Assembly: GCF_018139985.1 (NCBI RefSeq)
Contig: NZ_JAGSOU010000022.1
Span: 1-44,353, forward strand
Length of the DNA: 44,353 bases
Source: Actibacterium sp. MT2.3-13A
Lineage (GTDB): Bacteria > Pseudomonadota > Alphaproteobacteria > Rhodobacterales > Rhodobacteraceae
Direction of reading: 5' to 3'
Shown here: positions 23,774 through 32,212 of the stretch, in pieces
How the letters are laid out: every line of letters starts with the position of its first letter
How positions within the stretch are numbered: position 1 is the stretch's first letter
Position numbers and translations under genes: made by a program
Notes under the pieces: generated by a model
Database searches by the model: none
What the model was told of the DNA's origin: nothing
What the model saw: only the letters and a program-made list of their open reading frames with translations

Positions 23774-25030
23774 CTATCCCAGCTGCCCCAACAGCCCCCC
23801 GGCCAGCGCCAGCGCGCCCAGAATGCCGGGCAGAGGCCAGCCCCGCCACAGCAGCAGCGCCGCCAGCCCGGCCAGCGCCAGCGCCCGCGGGTCGAGGCTC
23901 GCGCCCTGCGGCACGATCAGGCGCAGCGGCCCGGCCTGCCACAGCCCGACCTCAGCAAAGAAGACATGCGCGGCGAACCAGGCCGAGAGGTTGGCGATCA
24001 CGCCCACCACCGCCGCCGTTACCGCCGACAGCGCCGCCGAGAGCCGCGGCTGACCCGCCAGCCGGTCGATGTAGGGCGCGCCGGCGAAGATCCACAGGAA
24101 GCACGGCACGAAGGTGACCCACAGCGTCACCGCCGCGCCCGCCAGCCCCAGCCACAAACCGCCCGCCTTGAACCCGGCGACGAAGCCCACGAATTCGGTG
24201 ACCAGGATCAGCGGCCCCGGCGTGGTTTCCGCAAGGCCCAGCCCGTCCATCATCTCGGCCGTGCTCAGCCAACCCTGCTGGGCCACCGCCTCCTGCGTCA
24301 TGTAGGCCAGCACGGCATAGGCCCCGCCGAAGGTCACCACCGCCAGTTTCGAGAAGAACAGCGCGATCTCGGCCAGCACATCGGGCGCCAGCGCCCAGAG
24401 TGCCGCGACCGGCGCCAGCCACAGTGCGGCCCAGAGCGCGATGACCGGCCCGGTCTTCGCGCGCCGCGCCGGCGGTGCGGCGGGGGCGGGCGTGGCGTCG
24501 GCGGTGGCGAAACCATAGGCGGCGGCCAGCGCGATGATCACGGGAAAGGGCAGCGAAAGCGCGAAGATGCCGACGAAGGACAGCACCGCGATGACCCAGC
24601 GCGCGGGGCTGCGCAGCGCCTTGCCCGACAGCCGGACCAGCGCCTGCAGCACGACGATCACCACCGTCGCCTTGACGCCCAGGAACAGCGCCTGCACCAG
24701 CGGCACCGCGCCGAGATGGGCGTAGAACGCGGCCAGCGCCAGCACCACCGCCGCGCCGGGCAGCACGAACAGAAGCCCCGCGATCAGCCCGCCCGCCGCC
24801 CCGCGCAGCCGCCAGCCGGCATAGGTCGCCAGCTGCATCGCCTCGGGCCCCGGCAACAGCATGCAGAAGCTCAGTGCGCGCAGGAACTGCTCTTCGCTGA
24901 GCCAGGGACGGGCCTCGACCAATTCGCGGTGCATCAGTGCGATCTGGGCGGCCGGGCCGCCGAAGGACAGCAGTCCGATGCGGCCGAAGACGCGGAAGAG
25001 ATCGGAGAGCGGGGGCGAGGTCTGATCCAT
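23774..25030 (-). CDS. chrA: Chromate efflux transporter ChrA
   Basis: A 418-residue inner-membrane protein of the long-chain CHR family with two homologous halves. The first has IGLLSFGGPAAQIALMH and CMLLPGPEAMQLATYAGW; the second has LAVVTFGGAYAVLAYMTQEA and TTPGPLILVTEFVGFVAG. About ten hydrophobic segments are visible. CHR proteins export chromate or related oxyanions, using the proton motive force. No chrB or chrR regulator is adjacent. The gene is on the same strand as sspB but separated by 86 bp. Confidence 0.93.
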   Translation of the reverse strand: MDQTSPPLSDLFRVFGRIGLLSFGGPAAQIALMHRELVEARPWLSEEQFLRALSFCMLLPGPEAMQLATYAGWRLRGAAGGLIAGLLFVLPGAAVVLALAAFYAHLGAVPLVQALFLGVKATVVIVVLQALVRLSGKALRSPARWVIAVLSFVGIFALSLPFPVIIALAAAYGFATADATPAPAAPPARRAKTGPVIALWAALWLAPVAALWALAPDVLAEIALFFSKLAVVTFGGAYAVLAYMTQEAVAQQGWLSTAEMMDGLGLAETTPGPLILVTEFVGFVAGFKAGGLWLGLAGAAVTLWVTFVPCFLWIFAGAPYIDRLAGQPRLSAALSAVTAAVVGVIANLSAWFAAHVFFAEVGLWQAGPLRLIVPQGASLDPRALALAGLAALLLWRGWPLPGILGALALAGGLLGQLG

Positions 25031-25189
25031 GGCGATGTGGGATCAGAGCTGACAGGGTTTTGCAACAGGGATGCGACGCGCAGACGGGGTCCGCCCCTGA
25101 AAATCGGGCCGGCACGGACCTGGCGCGCGGGCGCGGCCGTTCGCATGAATTGCGCGAACAGTGTGATGTAACTATCTGATAATGTGTGG

Positions 25190-25505
25190 TGAAGTGCAGG
25201 CTTCTGTTGCCAGGTGCCTGCGAACCCCGCCAGGCCTTGCTAGAGGACTGGGCTTTAGATTTCGGTCTGGTTACCGCTTACGCGGCAACTGCAACCGGAG
25301 CACGATTGTCGTTGGCAATTATGCTTAGCGAACCGATAACGGTGGTATCTCACCGGGACAAAGCTAACACCTTTAGACGTTCGTCGATCCTGTTTCGGCC
25401 CCATGATCCCCCAACGCGGGATGTTTGGTGGAGCCGCCGGGTACCGCCCCCGGGTCCGATCCGCTTATTACGAGCGCGTTTATGTCCATAGTCCCCGAGG
25501 GGACA
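25190..25505 (-). ncRNA. ssrA: Two-piece (permuted) tmRNA
   Basis: Read on the minus strand, the acceptor piece ends with CGGCTCC-ACCA (CCA at 25428-25426). A 23-bp spacer (25425-25403) follows, then the coding piece starts GGGGCCGAAACAGGATCGACG at 25402. GGGGCCG pairs fully with CGGCTCC (one G-U), forming the tRNA-like acceptor stem. The tag frame (25316-25278) encodes ANDNRAPVAVAA and a stop. This order, acceptor first then coding part, is the circular permutation typical of alphaproteobacteria; two cuts give the mature halves. The outer ends are approximate. A GTCCCC-TC-GGGGAC hairpin at 25504-25491 marks the start. With SspB and ClpXP it rescues stalled ribosomes. Confidence 0.95.
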
Positions 25506-25535
25506 GGGTGAACATAGGGCGGCGCGCGGCGCGGT

Positions 25536-26276
25536 TCAAGCCTCTTGCGTGCGGCGGGTGCGTTTGGCGGCCACGTCCCGGCCGAGCCGGATCGTGTAGG
25601 CGCAGAGCGCCTGGAGCGCGGCCTCCGCGGCGGCGGCGTCGCGGGCCTCCAGCGCATCGGCCAGCGCGCCGTGCCGCGCGATGATCTCGGTCCGGTCGCG
25701 TGCGGTGAAGGTGATCATGTTCATCAATGGCTGCATTGCCTCAACAGCGCCCGCCAAGTGGTATGAAAGAACGGGGTTTTCTGCCGCGTCCACCAATGCC
25801 CGGTGGAACGCCACGTCGGACGCGCAGAAGCTTTCGTCCGACAGCCCGGGCTGGCCCTGGCGGTGGATCTCGGCGCGCATGGCGGCCAGGTGATCGGCGC
25901 TGCGCCGCTGCGCCGCCAGCGGCGCGCAGGCGCGTTCCAGCGCATAGCGCGCCTCGCAGGCGGTTTCGAAACTGACGGCGTTCATCGACAGCAGCAGGGT
26001 CGAGGTGGTGATCTGCTGGCCATAGGCCTCTTCGTAGCGCAGCCGGTTGACAAAGGCCCCGCCCGAGGCGCCGCGCTGGGTGCGGATCAGGCTTTGCGCC
26101 GCCAGCCGTTTCAACGCCTCGCGCACGGTTGGCCGCGAGACGCCGAATTTGTCGGCCAGTTCCGATTCCGAGGGCAGGCGTTCGTCCACGATCAACTGGC
26201 CGGCCACGATCGCGTCGCGGATCGCCCCGGCGATCTGGGCCGACAGGTCCCGCGCGGCGTCGAGTTCGGTTTTCAT
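25536..26276 (-). CDS. GntR/FadR-family transcriptional regulator
   Basis: A 246-residue regulator with an N-terminal winged helix (LPSESELADKFGVSRPTVREALKRL) and an all-helical FCD ligand domain (ALERACAPLAAQRR, DVAFHRALVDAAENPVL with metal-type His). Start chosen at 26276: GGAG lies 9 bp upstream, and the longer frame to 26306 runs into the operator. It is divergent from the DUF2182 operon, separated by a palindrome that is almost certainly its binding site. FCD ligands are usually carboxylic acids; this one is unknown. Confidence 0.93.
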   Translation of the reverse strand: MKTELDAARDLSAQIAGAIRDAIVAGQLIVDERLPSESELADKFGVSRPTVREALKRLAAQSLIRTQRGASGGAFVNRLRYEEAYGQQITTSTLLLSMNAVSFETACEARYALERACAPLAAQRRSADHLAAMRAEIHRQGQPGLSDESFCASDVAFHRALVDAAENPVLSYHLAGAVEAMQPLMNMITFTARDRTEIIARHGALADALEARDAAAAEAALQALCAYTIRLGRDVAAKRTRRTQEA

Positions 26277-26306
26277 GCGCGTGGCTCCGCTGTGACCAGA
26301 AATCAT

Positions 26307-26332
26307 TTGTCAGACATTTAAATGTATGACAA
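26307..26332. promoter_or_regulatory. Near-perfect 26-bp palindromic operator
   Basis: The left half is TTGTCA-G-ACATTT (26307-26319) and the right half AAATGT-A-TGACAA (26320-26332). The halves are exact reverse complements except at one position (G/A). It lies 30 bp before the regulator start and 30 bp before the DUF2182 gene, so one dimer-of-dimers could control both. The AT-rich centre and TTGTCA/TTGACA-like ends may also be part of the promoters. Confidence 0.85.
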
Positions 26333-26362
26333 TCCTGAATCGACTCACCCCTGGGAGGAAGG

Positions 26363-27142
26363 ATGCCGCTGTCCACGCGTATTCGCGCCATGCGGGCGCC
26401 GCATTGGCTGCTGGTATTCGGCCTGATTGTTGTTGGCTGGACAGTGCTTTACGCGATGTCCTTGCCATCGGACTTGAGGGCGGCTGGGCGGCTTTACGGG
26501 GCGGAGTTCTGGCGCGCCATCTGCACCGTTACCCCGGATGCCGCGGGCTATGGAAAGCTGACGCTGATGTGGTCGGCGATGGCCGCGGCGATGATGTTGC
26601 CCACCTTGCTGCCGGCGCTGGCCACCTATGAGGACCTCGCCGCCAGCGGCGCCGCCTCCGGGCGCGGCATGCTGGCACTGGTGGCGGGCTATCTGGCGGT
26701 CTGGCTGGGTTTCTCGGCGCTGGCGGCGGGGGTGCAGATGGGTCTGACCGGCGCGGGACTGGTGACGCCTCTGGGCGAGAGCGCAGCGCGCTGGTTCAGC
26801 GCGGCGCTGCTGGCCGGCGCGGGCGCCTACCAGTTCACCGCGCTGAAGGCGGCCTGCCTTTCGCAATGCCGGCAGCCGCTCACCTTTTTCATGCAATACT
26901 GGCGCCCCGGGCCGGGCCGCGCCGCGGCGATGGGCCTGCGGCTGGGCGCGGTCTGCCTGGGTTGTTGCTGGGCTCTGATGGCGCTGGCCTTCGTGGGCGG
27001 CACGATGAACCTGGCCTGGATGGGGCTGGCGACGGTGCTCATGGTCTTCGAGAAACTGCCCGGGCTGGGCCGCGTGCTGACACGGCCGCTGGGCGCGGCA
27101 TTGATCGGGGCGGCGGGGCTGACCGCCGCGGGCTTGATTTGA
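26363..27142 (+). CDS. DUF2182 integral membrane protein, Cys-rich
   Basis: A 259-residue protein with about six or seven hydrophobic helices. Family hallmarks are GYGKLTLMWSAMAAAMMLPT, then YQFTALKAACLSQCRQP with C165 and C169, and GAVCLGCCWALM with C198, C201 and C202. Clustered Cys and Met in membrane helices are usual for metal handling, and the family is described as predicted metal-binding, but no activity is established. It is the first gene of the operon, 12 bp from the DUF1326 gene, with the GntR operator just upstream. GGGAGGAAGG precedes its ATG. Confidence 0.88.
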   Translation: MPLSTRIRAMRAPHWLLVFGLIVVGWTVLYAMSLPSDLRAAGRLYGAEFWRAICTVTPDAAGYGKLTLMWSAMAAAMMLPTLLPALATYEDLAASGAASGRGMLALVAGYLAVWLGFSALAAGVQMGLTGAGLVTPLGESAARWFSAALLAGAGAYQFTALKAACLSQCRQPLTFFMQYWRPGPGRAAAMGLRLGAVCLGCCWALMALAFVGGTMNLAWMGLATVLMVFEKLPGLGRVLTRPLGAALIGAAGLTAAGLI

Positions 27143-27153
27143 GGGAGGAAAAC

Positions 27154-27792
27154 ATGCCGAACGACATGACCCTGGGCACCGTGCCCTGGACGATCCGGGG
27201 CGAGCTGATCCTGAACTGCAACTGCACGGTGTTCTGTCCCTGCGTGGTGTCGCTGGGCAAGCACCCGCCAACCGAGGATTACTGCCAGGCCTGGGCCGGC
27301 GTGCGGATCGACGAGGGGCAGTATGGCGACGTGGATCTGTCGGGCCTCAATGTCGGGCTGATCCTGGAGATCCCCGGCTTGATGGCGCGCGGCAACTGGA
27401 AGGCCGCCGCCTATATCGACGAGCGCGCCTCGGACGCCGCCTATGACGCGCTGCTGGCGATCTTCTCCGGGGCTGCCAAGGGCACGACGGGACTGTTCTC
27501 GATGCTGATCAGCGAGTTCCTCGGCGCCGAGCGCGCGCCGGTGCTGTTCGAGACCGAGGGCAAGACGCGGCGCCTGATGGTGGGCAAGGCGATCAAGGGC
27601 GAGGTCGTGCCGGTCTCCGGCGCCGATCCGGACAGCGACATCGTGGTCCGAAACACGCACTACTGGATGGGCCCCGACATCACCGTGGCCACCGCCAACC
27701 AGGGACGGGTCCGGGCGCATGGCCGGGTGTGGGATTTCGACGGCCGCTCGGCCGAGATCTGCCAGATCGACTGGGCGGGACCGGGGCGATGA
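27154..27792 (+). CDS. DUF1326 protein with CNC-CPC motif
   Basis: A 212-residue soluble protein. Its N-terminus has the family motif NCNCTVFCPC (C22, C24, C28, C30), followed by C44 in EDYCQAW and a C-terminal EICQIDW. Four closely spaced thiols point to metal or Fe-S binding or thiol redox. GGGAGGA lies before ATG 27154; the longer open frame from 26866 overlaps DUF2182 and is not used. DUF1326 and DUF2182 genes are often neighbours, which supports a joint function. The stop overlaps the DinB-like start (ATGA). Confidence 0.9.
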   Translation: MPNDMTLGTVPWTIRGELILNCNCTVFCPCVVSLGKHPPTEDYCQAWAGVRIDEGQYGDVDLSGLNVGLILEIPGLMARGNWKAAAYIDERASDAAYDALLAIFSGAAKGTTGLFSMLISEFLGAERAPVLFETEGKTRRLMVGKAIKGEVVPVSGADPDSDIVVRNTHYWMGPDITVATANQGRVRAHGRVWDFDGRSAEICQIDWAGPGR

Positions 27793-28298
27793 TCACCCGC
27801 GCCTATGTCCGCACCATGTCGCGCTACAACCGCTGGCAGAACAGGCAGGTTCTGGCGGCCTGCGACACGCTCACCCCGCAGGCGCTGACCGAGGATCGCG
27901 GCGCCTTCTTCGGCTCCATCCTCGGCACGCTGAGCCACCTGATGTGGGGCGACGCGCTCTGGATGAGCCGCTTCGACAGCTGGGACAAGCCGCATGTGGG
28001 GATCGCGGGCAGCGCGCGTTTCGTGCCCGACTGGCCCACGCTGCGCCGCCTCCGCCCCGAGGCCGATGCCCGGATCGCCGCCTGGGCCGACGCCCTGCCC
28101 GAGGACGGGCTGGCCGGCGATCTGGCCTGGTTTTCCGGCGCTGCGGGGCGCGAGGTGAGCATGCCGCTGACGCTGTGCGTCACACATTTCTTCAACCACC
28201 AGACCCATCATCGCGGACAGGTGCACGCCATGCTGACCGCCGCGGGCGCGCGCCCCGGCGACACCGACCTGTTCCTGATGCCTGACAGCGAAACCTGA
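27789..28298 (+). CDS. DinB-like four-helix metalloprotein
   Basis: A 169-residue DinB/YfiT-fold protein. The metal triad is H50 (TLSHLMWGD) with H137 and H141 in THFFNHQTHHRGQVHAM, which is the classic DinB signature. Members are divalent-metal proteins and several act as thiol transferases (bacillithiol or mycothiol dependent); many have no known activity. Translation is coupled to the DUF1326 gene by ATGA. The AcuI-like reductase follows 9 bp later, so the protein is likely part of the same pathway. Confidence 0.93.
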   Translation: MITRAYVRTMSRYNRWQNRQVLAACDTLTPQALTEDRGAFFGSILGTLSHLMWGDALWMSRFDSWDKPHVGIAGSARFVPDWPTLRRLRPEADARIAAWADALPEDGLAGDLAWFSGAAGREVSMPLTLCVTHFFNHQTHHRGQVHAMLTAAGARPGDTDLFLMPDSET

Positions 28299-28307
28299 GG
28301 AGACACC

Positions 28308-29300
28308 ATGTTCAACGCATTGATCGTCGAGAAGGACGAGGACGGCAAGACCCACGCCGGCGTGCAGCAAATCGATGAGGATCGCCTGCCCGAGGGCGAG
28401 GTGACCGTGGCGGTGGAGTATTCCACCGTGAACTACAAGGACGGGCTGTGCATCGGGCCGGGCGGCGGGCTGGTGCGCCATTACCCGCATGTGCCGGGGA
28501 TCGATTTCGCGGGAACGGTGGAGGCGTCGGAGGATGCCCGCTACAGGCCCGGCGACAAGGTGGTTCTGACCGGCTGGCGCGTGGGCGAGGTGCATTGGGG
28601 CGGCTATGCCCAGAAGGCGCGGGTGAAGGCCGACTGGCTGGTGCCTCTGCCCGGCGGTCTGAGCACGCGGCAGGCGATGGCGGTGGGCACCGCCGGCTTC
28701 ACCGCGATGTTGTCGGTGATGGCGCTGGAGGATCACGGGCTGAAACCCGGCGACGGGCCGGTGCTGGTGACCGGCGCCGCGGGCGGCGTGGGCTCGGTCG
28801 CCACCGCAATTCTGGCCAGGCTCGGCCATGAGGTGGCGGCGGTGACAGGGCGGCCGGAGACGGCGGAGTATCTGACCGCTCTCGGCGCCTCGCGGATCGT
28901 GCCGCGCGAGGAACTGACCGAGGTCACCCGCAAGCCGCTGGAGCCGGAAACCTGGGCGGGTTGCGTCGACGCGGTGGCGGGCGCCATGCTGGGCCGGGTG
29001 CTGAAGCAGATGAAATACGGCACCTCCGTCGCCGCCGTGGGGCTCGCCGGCGGCGCCGCGATCGAGGGCGCGCTGATCACCCCCTTCATCCTGCGCGGCG
29101 TGAACCTCCTGGGCATCGACAGCGTGATGCAGCCCTATGAGAACCGGGTGCGCGCCTGGGAGAGGATCGCGCGCGACCTGCCCCTCGACAGGCTGGAGGC
29201 GATGATCCGGCCCGCAACCCTGTCCGATCTGCCGGGGCTGGGCGCGGATATCCTGAAGGGGCGGGTGCAGGGGCGCGTGGTGGTCGACGTGAACGCCTGA
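28308..29300 (+). CDS. AcuI-like NADPH-dependent acrylyl-CoA reductase family
   Basis: A 330-residue zinc-free medium-chain reductase of the YhdH/AcuI group. It shows EYSTVNYKDGLCIG, VPGIDFAGTVEAS and the nucleotide loop VTGAAGGVGSVATAI. AcuI reduces toxic acryloyl-CoA to propionyl-CoA in DMSP and 3-hydroxypropionate metabolism. Here it is not beside dmdA or dddA but ends the DUF2182 operon, so it may be a paralogue with a different enone or acryloyl-type substrate. The sequence alone does not tell whether it is AcuI proper. GAGGAGAC precedes the ATG; a terminator follows 28 bp after the stop. Confidence 0.9.
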   Translation: MFNALIVEKDEDGKTHAGVQQIDEDRLPEGEVTVAVEYSTVNYKDGLCIGPGGGLVRHYPHVPGIDFAGTVEASEDARYRPGDKVVLTGWRVGEVHWGGYAQKARVKADWLVPLPGGLSTRQAMAVGTAGFTAMLSVMALEDHGLKPGDGPVLVTGAAGGVGSVATAILARLGHEVAAVTGRPETAEYLTALGASRIVPREELTEVTRKPLEPETWAGCVDAVAGAMLGRVLKQMKYGTSVAAVGLAGGAAIEGALITPFILRGVNLLGIDSVMQPYENRVRAWERIARDLPLDRLEAMIRPATLSDLPGLGADILKGRVQGRVVVDVNA

Positions 29301-29327
29301 ACCGGGGCGAAATCCGACTGCGCGCCC

Positions 29328-29362
29328 GCGCCGCCCGGTTGCCCGGGCGGCGCCGTTGTTTT
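29328..29362 (+). terminator. Strong intrinsic terminator after the DUF2182 operon
   Basis: An 11-bp perfect stem (GCGCCGCCCGG 29328-29338, CCGGGCGGCGC 29343-29353) has the loop TTGC and is followed by TTGTTTT. It marks the end of the four-gene operon. Confidence 0.92.
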
Positions 29363-29455
29363 GGCTATGGCCTTTTGGCCGCGGGCGGTGTGATCTGCCG
29401 GGAGGCCGTTGGTGTTTTTCAGGCCGGATCTGCGCCGGGAAAAAAAAAGGATATC

Positions 29456-30679
29456 ATGGAACTGGATATTGAATGGGTGCGGGCCCAGTTTCCCGCCTTT
29501 GCCGAGTCCTCGCTGCGGGGCCAGGCGTTTTTCGAGAATGCGGGCGGGTCCTACACCTGCGCGCCGGTGATCGACCGGCTGACGCGGTTCTACCGCAGCC
29601 GCAAGGTGCAGCCCTATGCGCCCTATGAGGCCAGCCGCCTGGCGGGCGAGGAGATGGACGAGGCGCGCGCGCGGCTTGCCGCCATGCTGGGGGTGGAGAC
29701 GGATGAACTCAGCTTCGGCCCCTCGACCACGCAGAACACCTATGTGCTGGCGCAGGCGTTCCGGCAGTGGATGAAACCGGGCGAGGCGATCGTGGTCACC
29801 AACCAGGATCACGAGGCCAACACCGGCCCCTGGCGGCGGCTGGCCGATGAGGGGATCGAGATCCGCGAATGGCGGATAGACCCCGAGACCGGGCATCTCG
29901 ACCCCGCCGATCTGGAAAACCTGCTGGACGAGAAGGTGCGGCTGGTCTGCTTCCCGCATTGCTCCAACGTGGTGGGCGAGATCAACGATGTGGCCGCGAT
30001 CTGCGCCATCGCGCAGTCGGCGGGGGCCTTCACCTGCGTCGACGGGGTGTCCTACGCGCCGCATGGCTGCCCCAACGTCGGGCGGCTGGGGGCCGACATC
30101 TACCTGTTCTCGGCCTACAAGACCTACGGGCCGCATCAGGGGATCATGGTGATCCGGCGCGCCCTGGGCGAGGCGCTGCCGAACCAGGGGCATTATTTCA
30201 ACGCCGGCACCCTCTACAAGCGGTTCACGCCGGCCGGGCCGGATCACGCTCAGGTGGCGGCCAGCGCCGGCATCGCCGATTACTGGGACGCGCTCTACGC
30301 CCACCATATCGGCGGCGAGGCCGCACCGGCCGCGCGCGCCGAGGCGGTGCACGACCTGATGCGCGGGCATGAGATGAGGCTGTTGCAGCCGCTCTTGGAT
30401 TTCGTCTCGGCGAAGAACTCGGTCCGCCTGCTGGGCCCCGCGCGGGCCGCCGGGCGCGCGCCCACCGTGGCCCTGGCCCTGCGCGGCCCTGCGGAGCCGG
30501 TGGCGGCGATGCTGGCGGAGAGCGGCATCATGGCCGGGGGCGGCGATTTCTACGCTGTGCGGGCGTTGCAGGCGCAGGGGGTGGACCCGGATCAGGGGGT
30601 GCTGCGGCTGAGCTTCGTGCATTACACCACCGCCGAGGAGGTTGACCGGCTGATGGACGCGCTAGATCAGCACCTGTGA
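29456..30679 (+). CDS. Class V aminotransferase / cysteine-desulfurase-like protein
   Basis: A 407-residue PLP enzyme of fold type I. The cofactor lysine is in FSAYKTYGPHQG, preceded by the Asp of FTCVDGVSYAPHG, and the phosphate contact region is FGPSTTQNTYVLAQAF. This is the NifS/SufS/Csd-like branch; the Cys loop of true cysteine desulfurases is not evident, so it may be an isopenicillin-N-epimerase-like or selenocysteine-lyase-like member. The start was set at ATG 29456 (AAGG upstream after an eight-A run). It has its own transcription unit after the terminator and precedes the photolyase by 37 bp. Confidence 0.85.
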   Translation: MELDIEWVRAQFPAFAESSLRGQAFFENAGGSYTCAPVIDRLTRFYRSRKVQPYAPYEASRLAGEEMDEARARLAAMLGVETDELSFGPSTTQNTYVLAQAFRQWMKPGEAIVVTNQDHEANTGPWRRLADEGIEIREWRIDPETGHLDPADLENLLDEKVRLVCFPHCSNVVGEINDVAAICAIAQSAGAFTCVDGVSYAPHGCPNVGRLGADIYLFSAYKTYGPHQGIMVIRRALGEALPNQGHYFNAGTLYKRFTPAGPDHAQVAASAGIADYWDALYAHHIGGEAAPAARAEAVHDLMRGHEMRLLQPLLDFVSAKNSVRLLGPARAAGRAPTVALALRGPAEPVAAMLAESGIMAGGGDFYAVRALQAQGVDPDQGVLRLSFVHYTTAEEVDRLMDALDQHL

Positions 30680-30716
30680 CAGGCCCCGGCAGCGGGCCGG
30701 CAGACAGGGGCAGGGC

Positions 30717-32138
30717 ATGGCCGACGACAGACCGATCATCCTGTGGTTTCGCCGCGATCTGCGGCTGGCCGACCATCCGGCGCTGGCCGAGGCGGCGCAA
30801 AGCGGCCGGCCGGTGATCCCGCTGTTCATCCTCGACGAGGTGGCGGAGGGGCACGGCGCTGCGCCGAAATGGCGGCTGGGGCTGGGCGTGGAGCATTTCG
30901 CCGCGCGGCTGGAGGCGCTGGGCAGCCGGCTGATCCTGCGCCGGGGCCGCGCGCTGGAGGTGCTGCGCGAGGTGATCGCCGCGACCGGGGCAGGGGCGGT
31001 TTACTGGTCGCGCCTTTATGACCCGCAGGCGGTCGCCCGCGACACGGGCGTGAAAGCGGCCCTGAAAGAGCAGGGGATCGAGGCGCGCAGTTTCGCCGGC
31101 CACCTGCTGTTCGAGCCGTGGACGGTGGAGACCGGGCAGGGCGGCTATTACCGCGTCTACACGCCCTTCTGGAAGGCGGTGCAGGGCCGCGACCCAGGCG
31201 CGCCGCTGCCCGCGCCCACCCGCCTGCGCGCGCCGCAAGGCTGGCCCGACAGCGATGCATCGGCGGACTGGCGCATGGGCGCCGCCATGCAGCGCGGCGC
31301 AAGTGTCGTGGCCCGGCATGTGCGCGTGGGCGAGCAGGCGGCGCAGGAGCGGCTGGCGGCGTTCCTCGACGGTCCGGTGCATGACTATGCGGCGGCGCGT
31401 GATTTCCCCGCCCGGCCCGCCACCTCGCGCCTGTCGGAGAACCTGACCTATGGCGAGATCGGTCCGCGCGCGATCTGGCACGCCGCGCAGCGCGCCCGGC
31501 AGGAGGGCGGCCGGGGCGCCGAGACCTTCCTGAAAGAGCTGGTCTGGCGCGAGTTCGCCTATCACCTGATCCACCATTCGCCGCAGATCGCCAGCCGCAA
31601 CTGGCGCGACGGCTGGGAGCGCTTTCCCTGGTCCGCCGACGCGGACGCGCCGCAGGTGCTGGCCTGGAAACAGGGGCGCACCGGCGTCGAATTCGTCGAT
31701 GCCGCCATGCGCGAGATGTATGTGACCGGCACCATGCACAACCGCGCCCGCATGATCGCGGCCTCCTACCTGACCAAGCACCTGTTGGTGCATTGGCGCA
31801 TCGGGCAGCGCTGGTTCGAGGAGTGCCTGATCGACTGGGACCCGGCCGCCAACGCGCTGGGCTGGCAATGGGTGGCGGGCTGCGGCCCCGATGCCGCGCC
31901 CTATTTCCGCGTCTTCAACCCCGACACCCAGGCCGCGAAATTCGACAAGTCCCGCGCCTATCGCGACGCCTGGATCGCCGAGGGCCGCCGCCGGCCCGCC
32001 GACACCGCGCTGAGCTTTTTCCGCGCCGTCCCGCGCAGCTGGGGCATCCGCCCCGAAGACCCATACCCGGCGCCGGTGGTCGGGCTGGCCGAGGGGCGCG
32101 CGCGGGCGCTCGCGGCCTATCGGGATCGCGATTTCTGA
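30717..32138 (+). CDS. phrB: Deoxyribodipyrimidine photolyase
   Basis: A 473-residue DNA photolyase/cryptochrome. The N-terminal antenna domain begins ILWFRRDLRLADHPAL. The FAD domain has ELVWREFAYHLIHHSP, GVEFVDAAMREMYVTGTMHNR and AGCGPDAAPYFRVFNP, all class I CPD photolyase motifs. It repairs UV pyrimidine dimers with blue light. An ORF in another frame overlaps it but is a shadow. The cfa gene starts 74 bp downstream. Confidence 0.95.
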   Translation: MADDRPIILWFRRDLRLADHPALAEAAQSGRPVIPLFILDEVAEGHGAAPKWRLGLGVEHFAARLEALGSRLILRRGRALEVLREVIAATGAGAVYWSRLYDPQAVARDTGVKAALKEQGIEARSFAGHLLFEPWTVETGQGGYYRVYTPFWKAVQGRDPGAPLPAPTRLRAPQGWPDSDASADWRMGAAMQRGASVVARHVRVGEQAAQERLAAFLDGPVHDYAAARDFPARPATSRLSENLTYGEIGPRAIWHAAQRARQEGGRGAETFLKELVWREFAYHLIHHSPQIASRNWRDGWERFPWSADADAPQVLAWKQGRTGVEFVDAAMREMYVTGTMHNRARMIAASYLTKHLLVHWRIGQRWFEECLIDWDPAANALGWQWVAGCGPDAAPYFRVFNPDTQAAKFDKSRAYRDAWIAEGRRRPADTALSFFRAVPRSWGIRPEDPYPAPVVGLAEGRARALAAYRDRDF

Positions 32139-32212
32139 CCGCGCGCGCGGCTGGGCATTGCCCGGTTGGCGCCCGTCTGCAAAACTCAGGAAAAAGACAG
32201 GGAGAACGGGGG

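Noticed and set aside
25186-25491. Open frame of 101 codons on the plus strand
   Set aside because: It covers the ssrA gene antisense and has no protein similarity; the tmRNA acceptor stem and tag explain the sequence.
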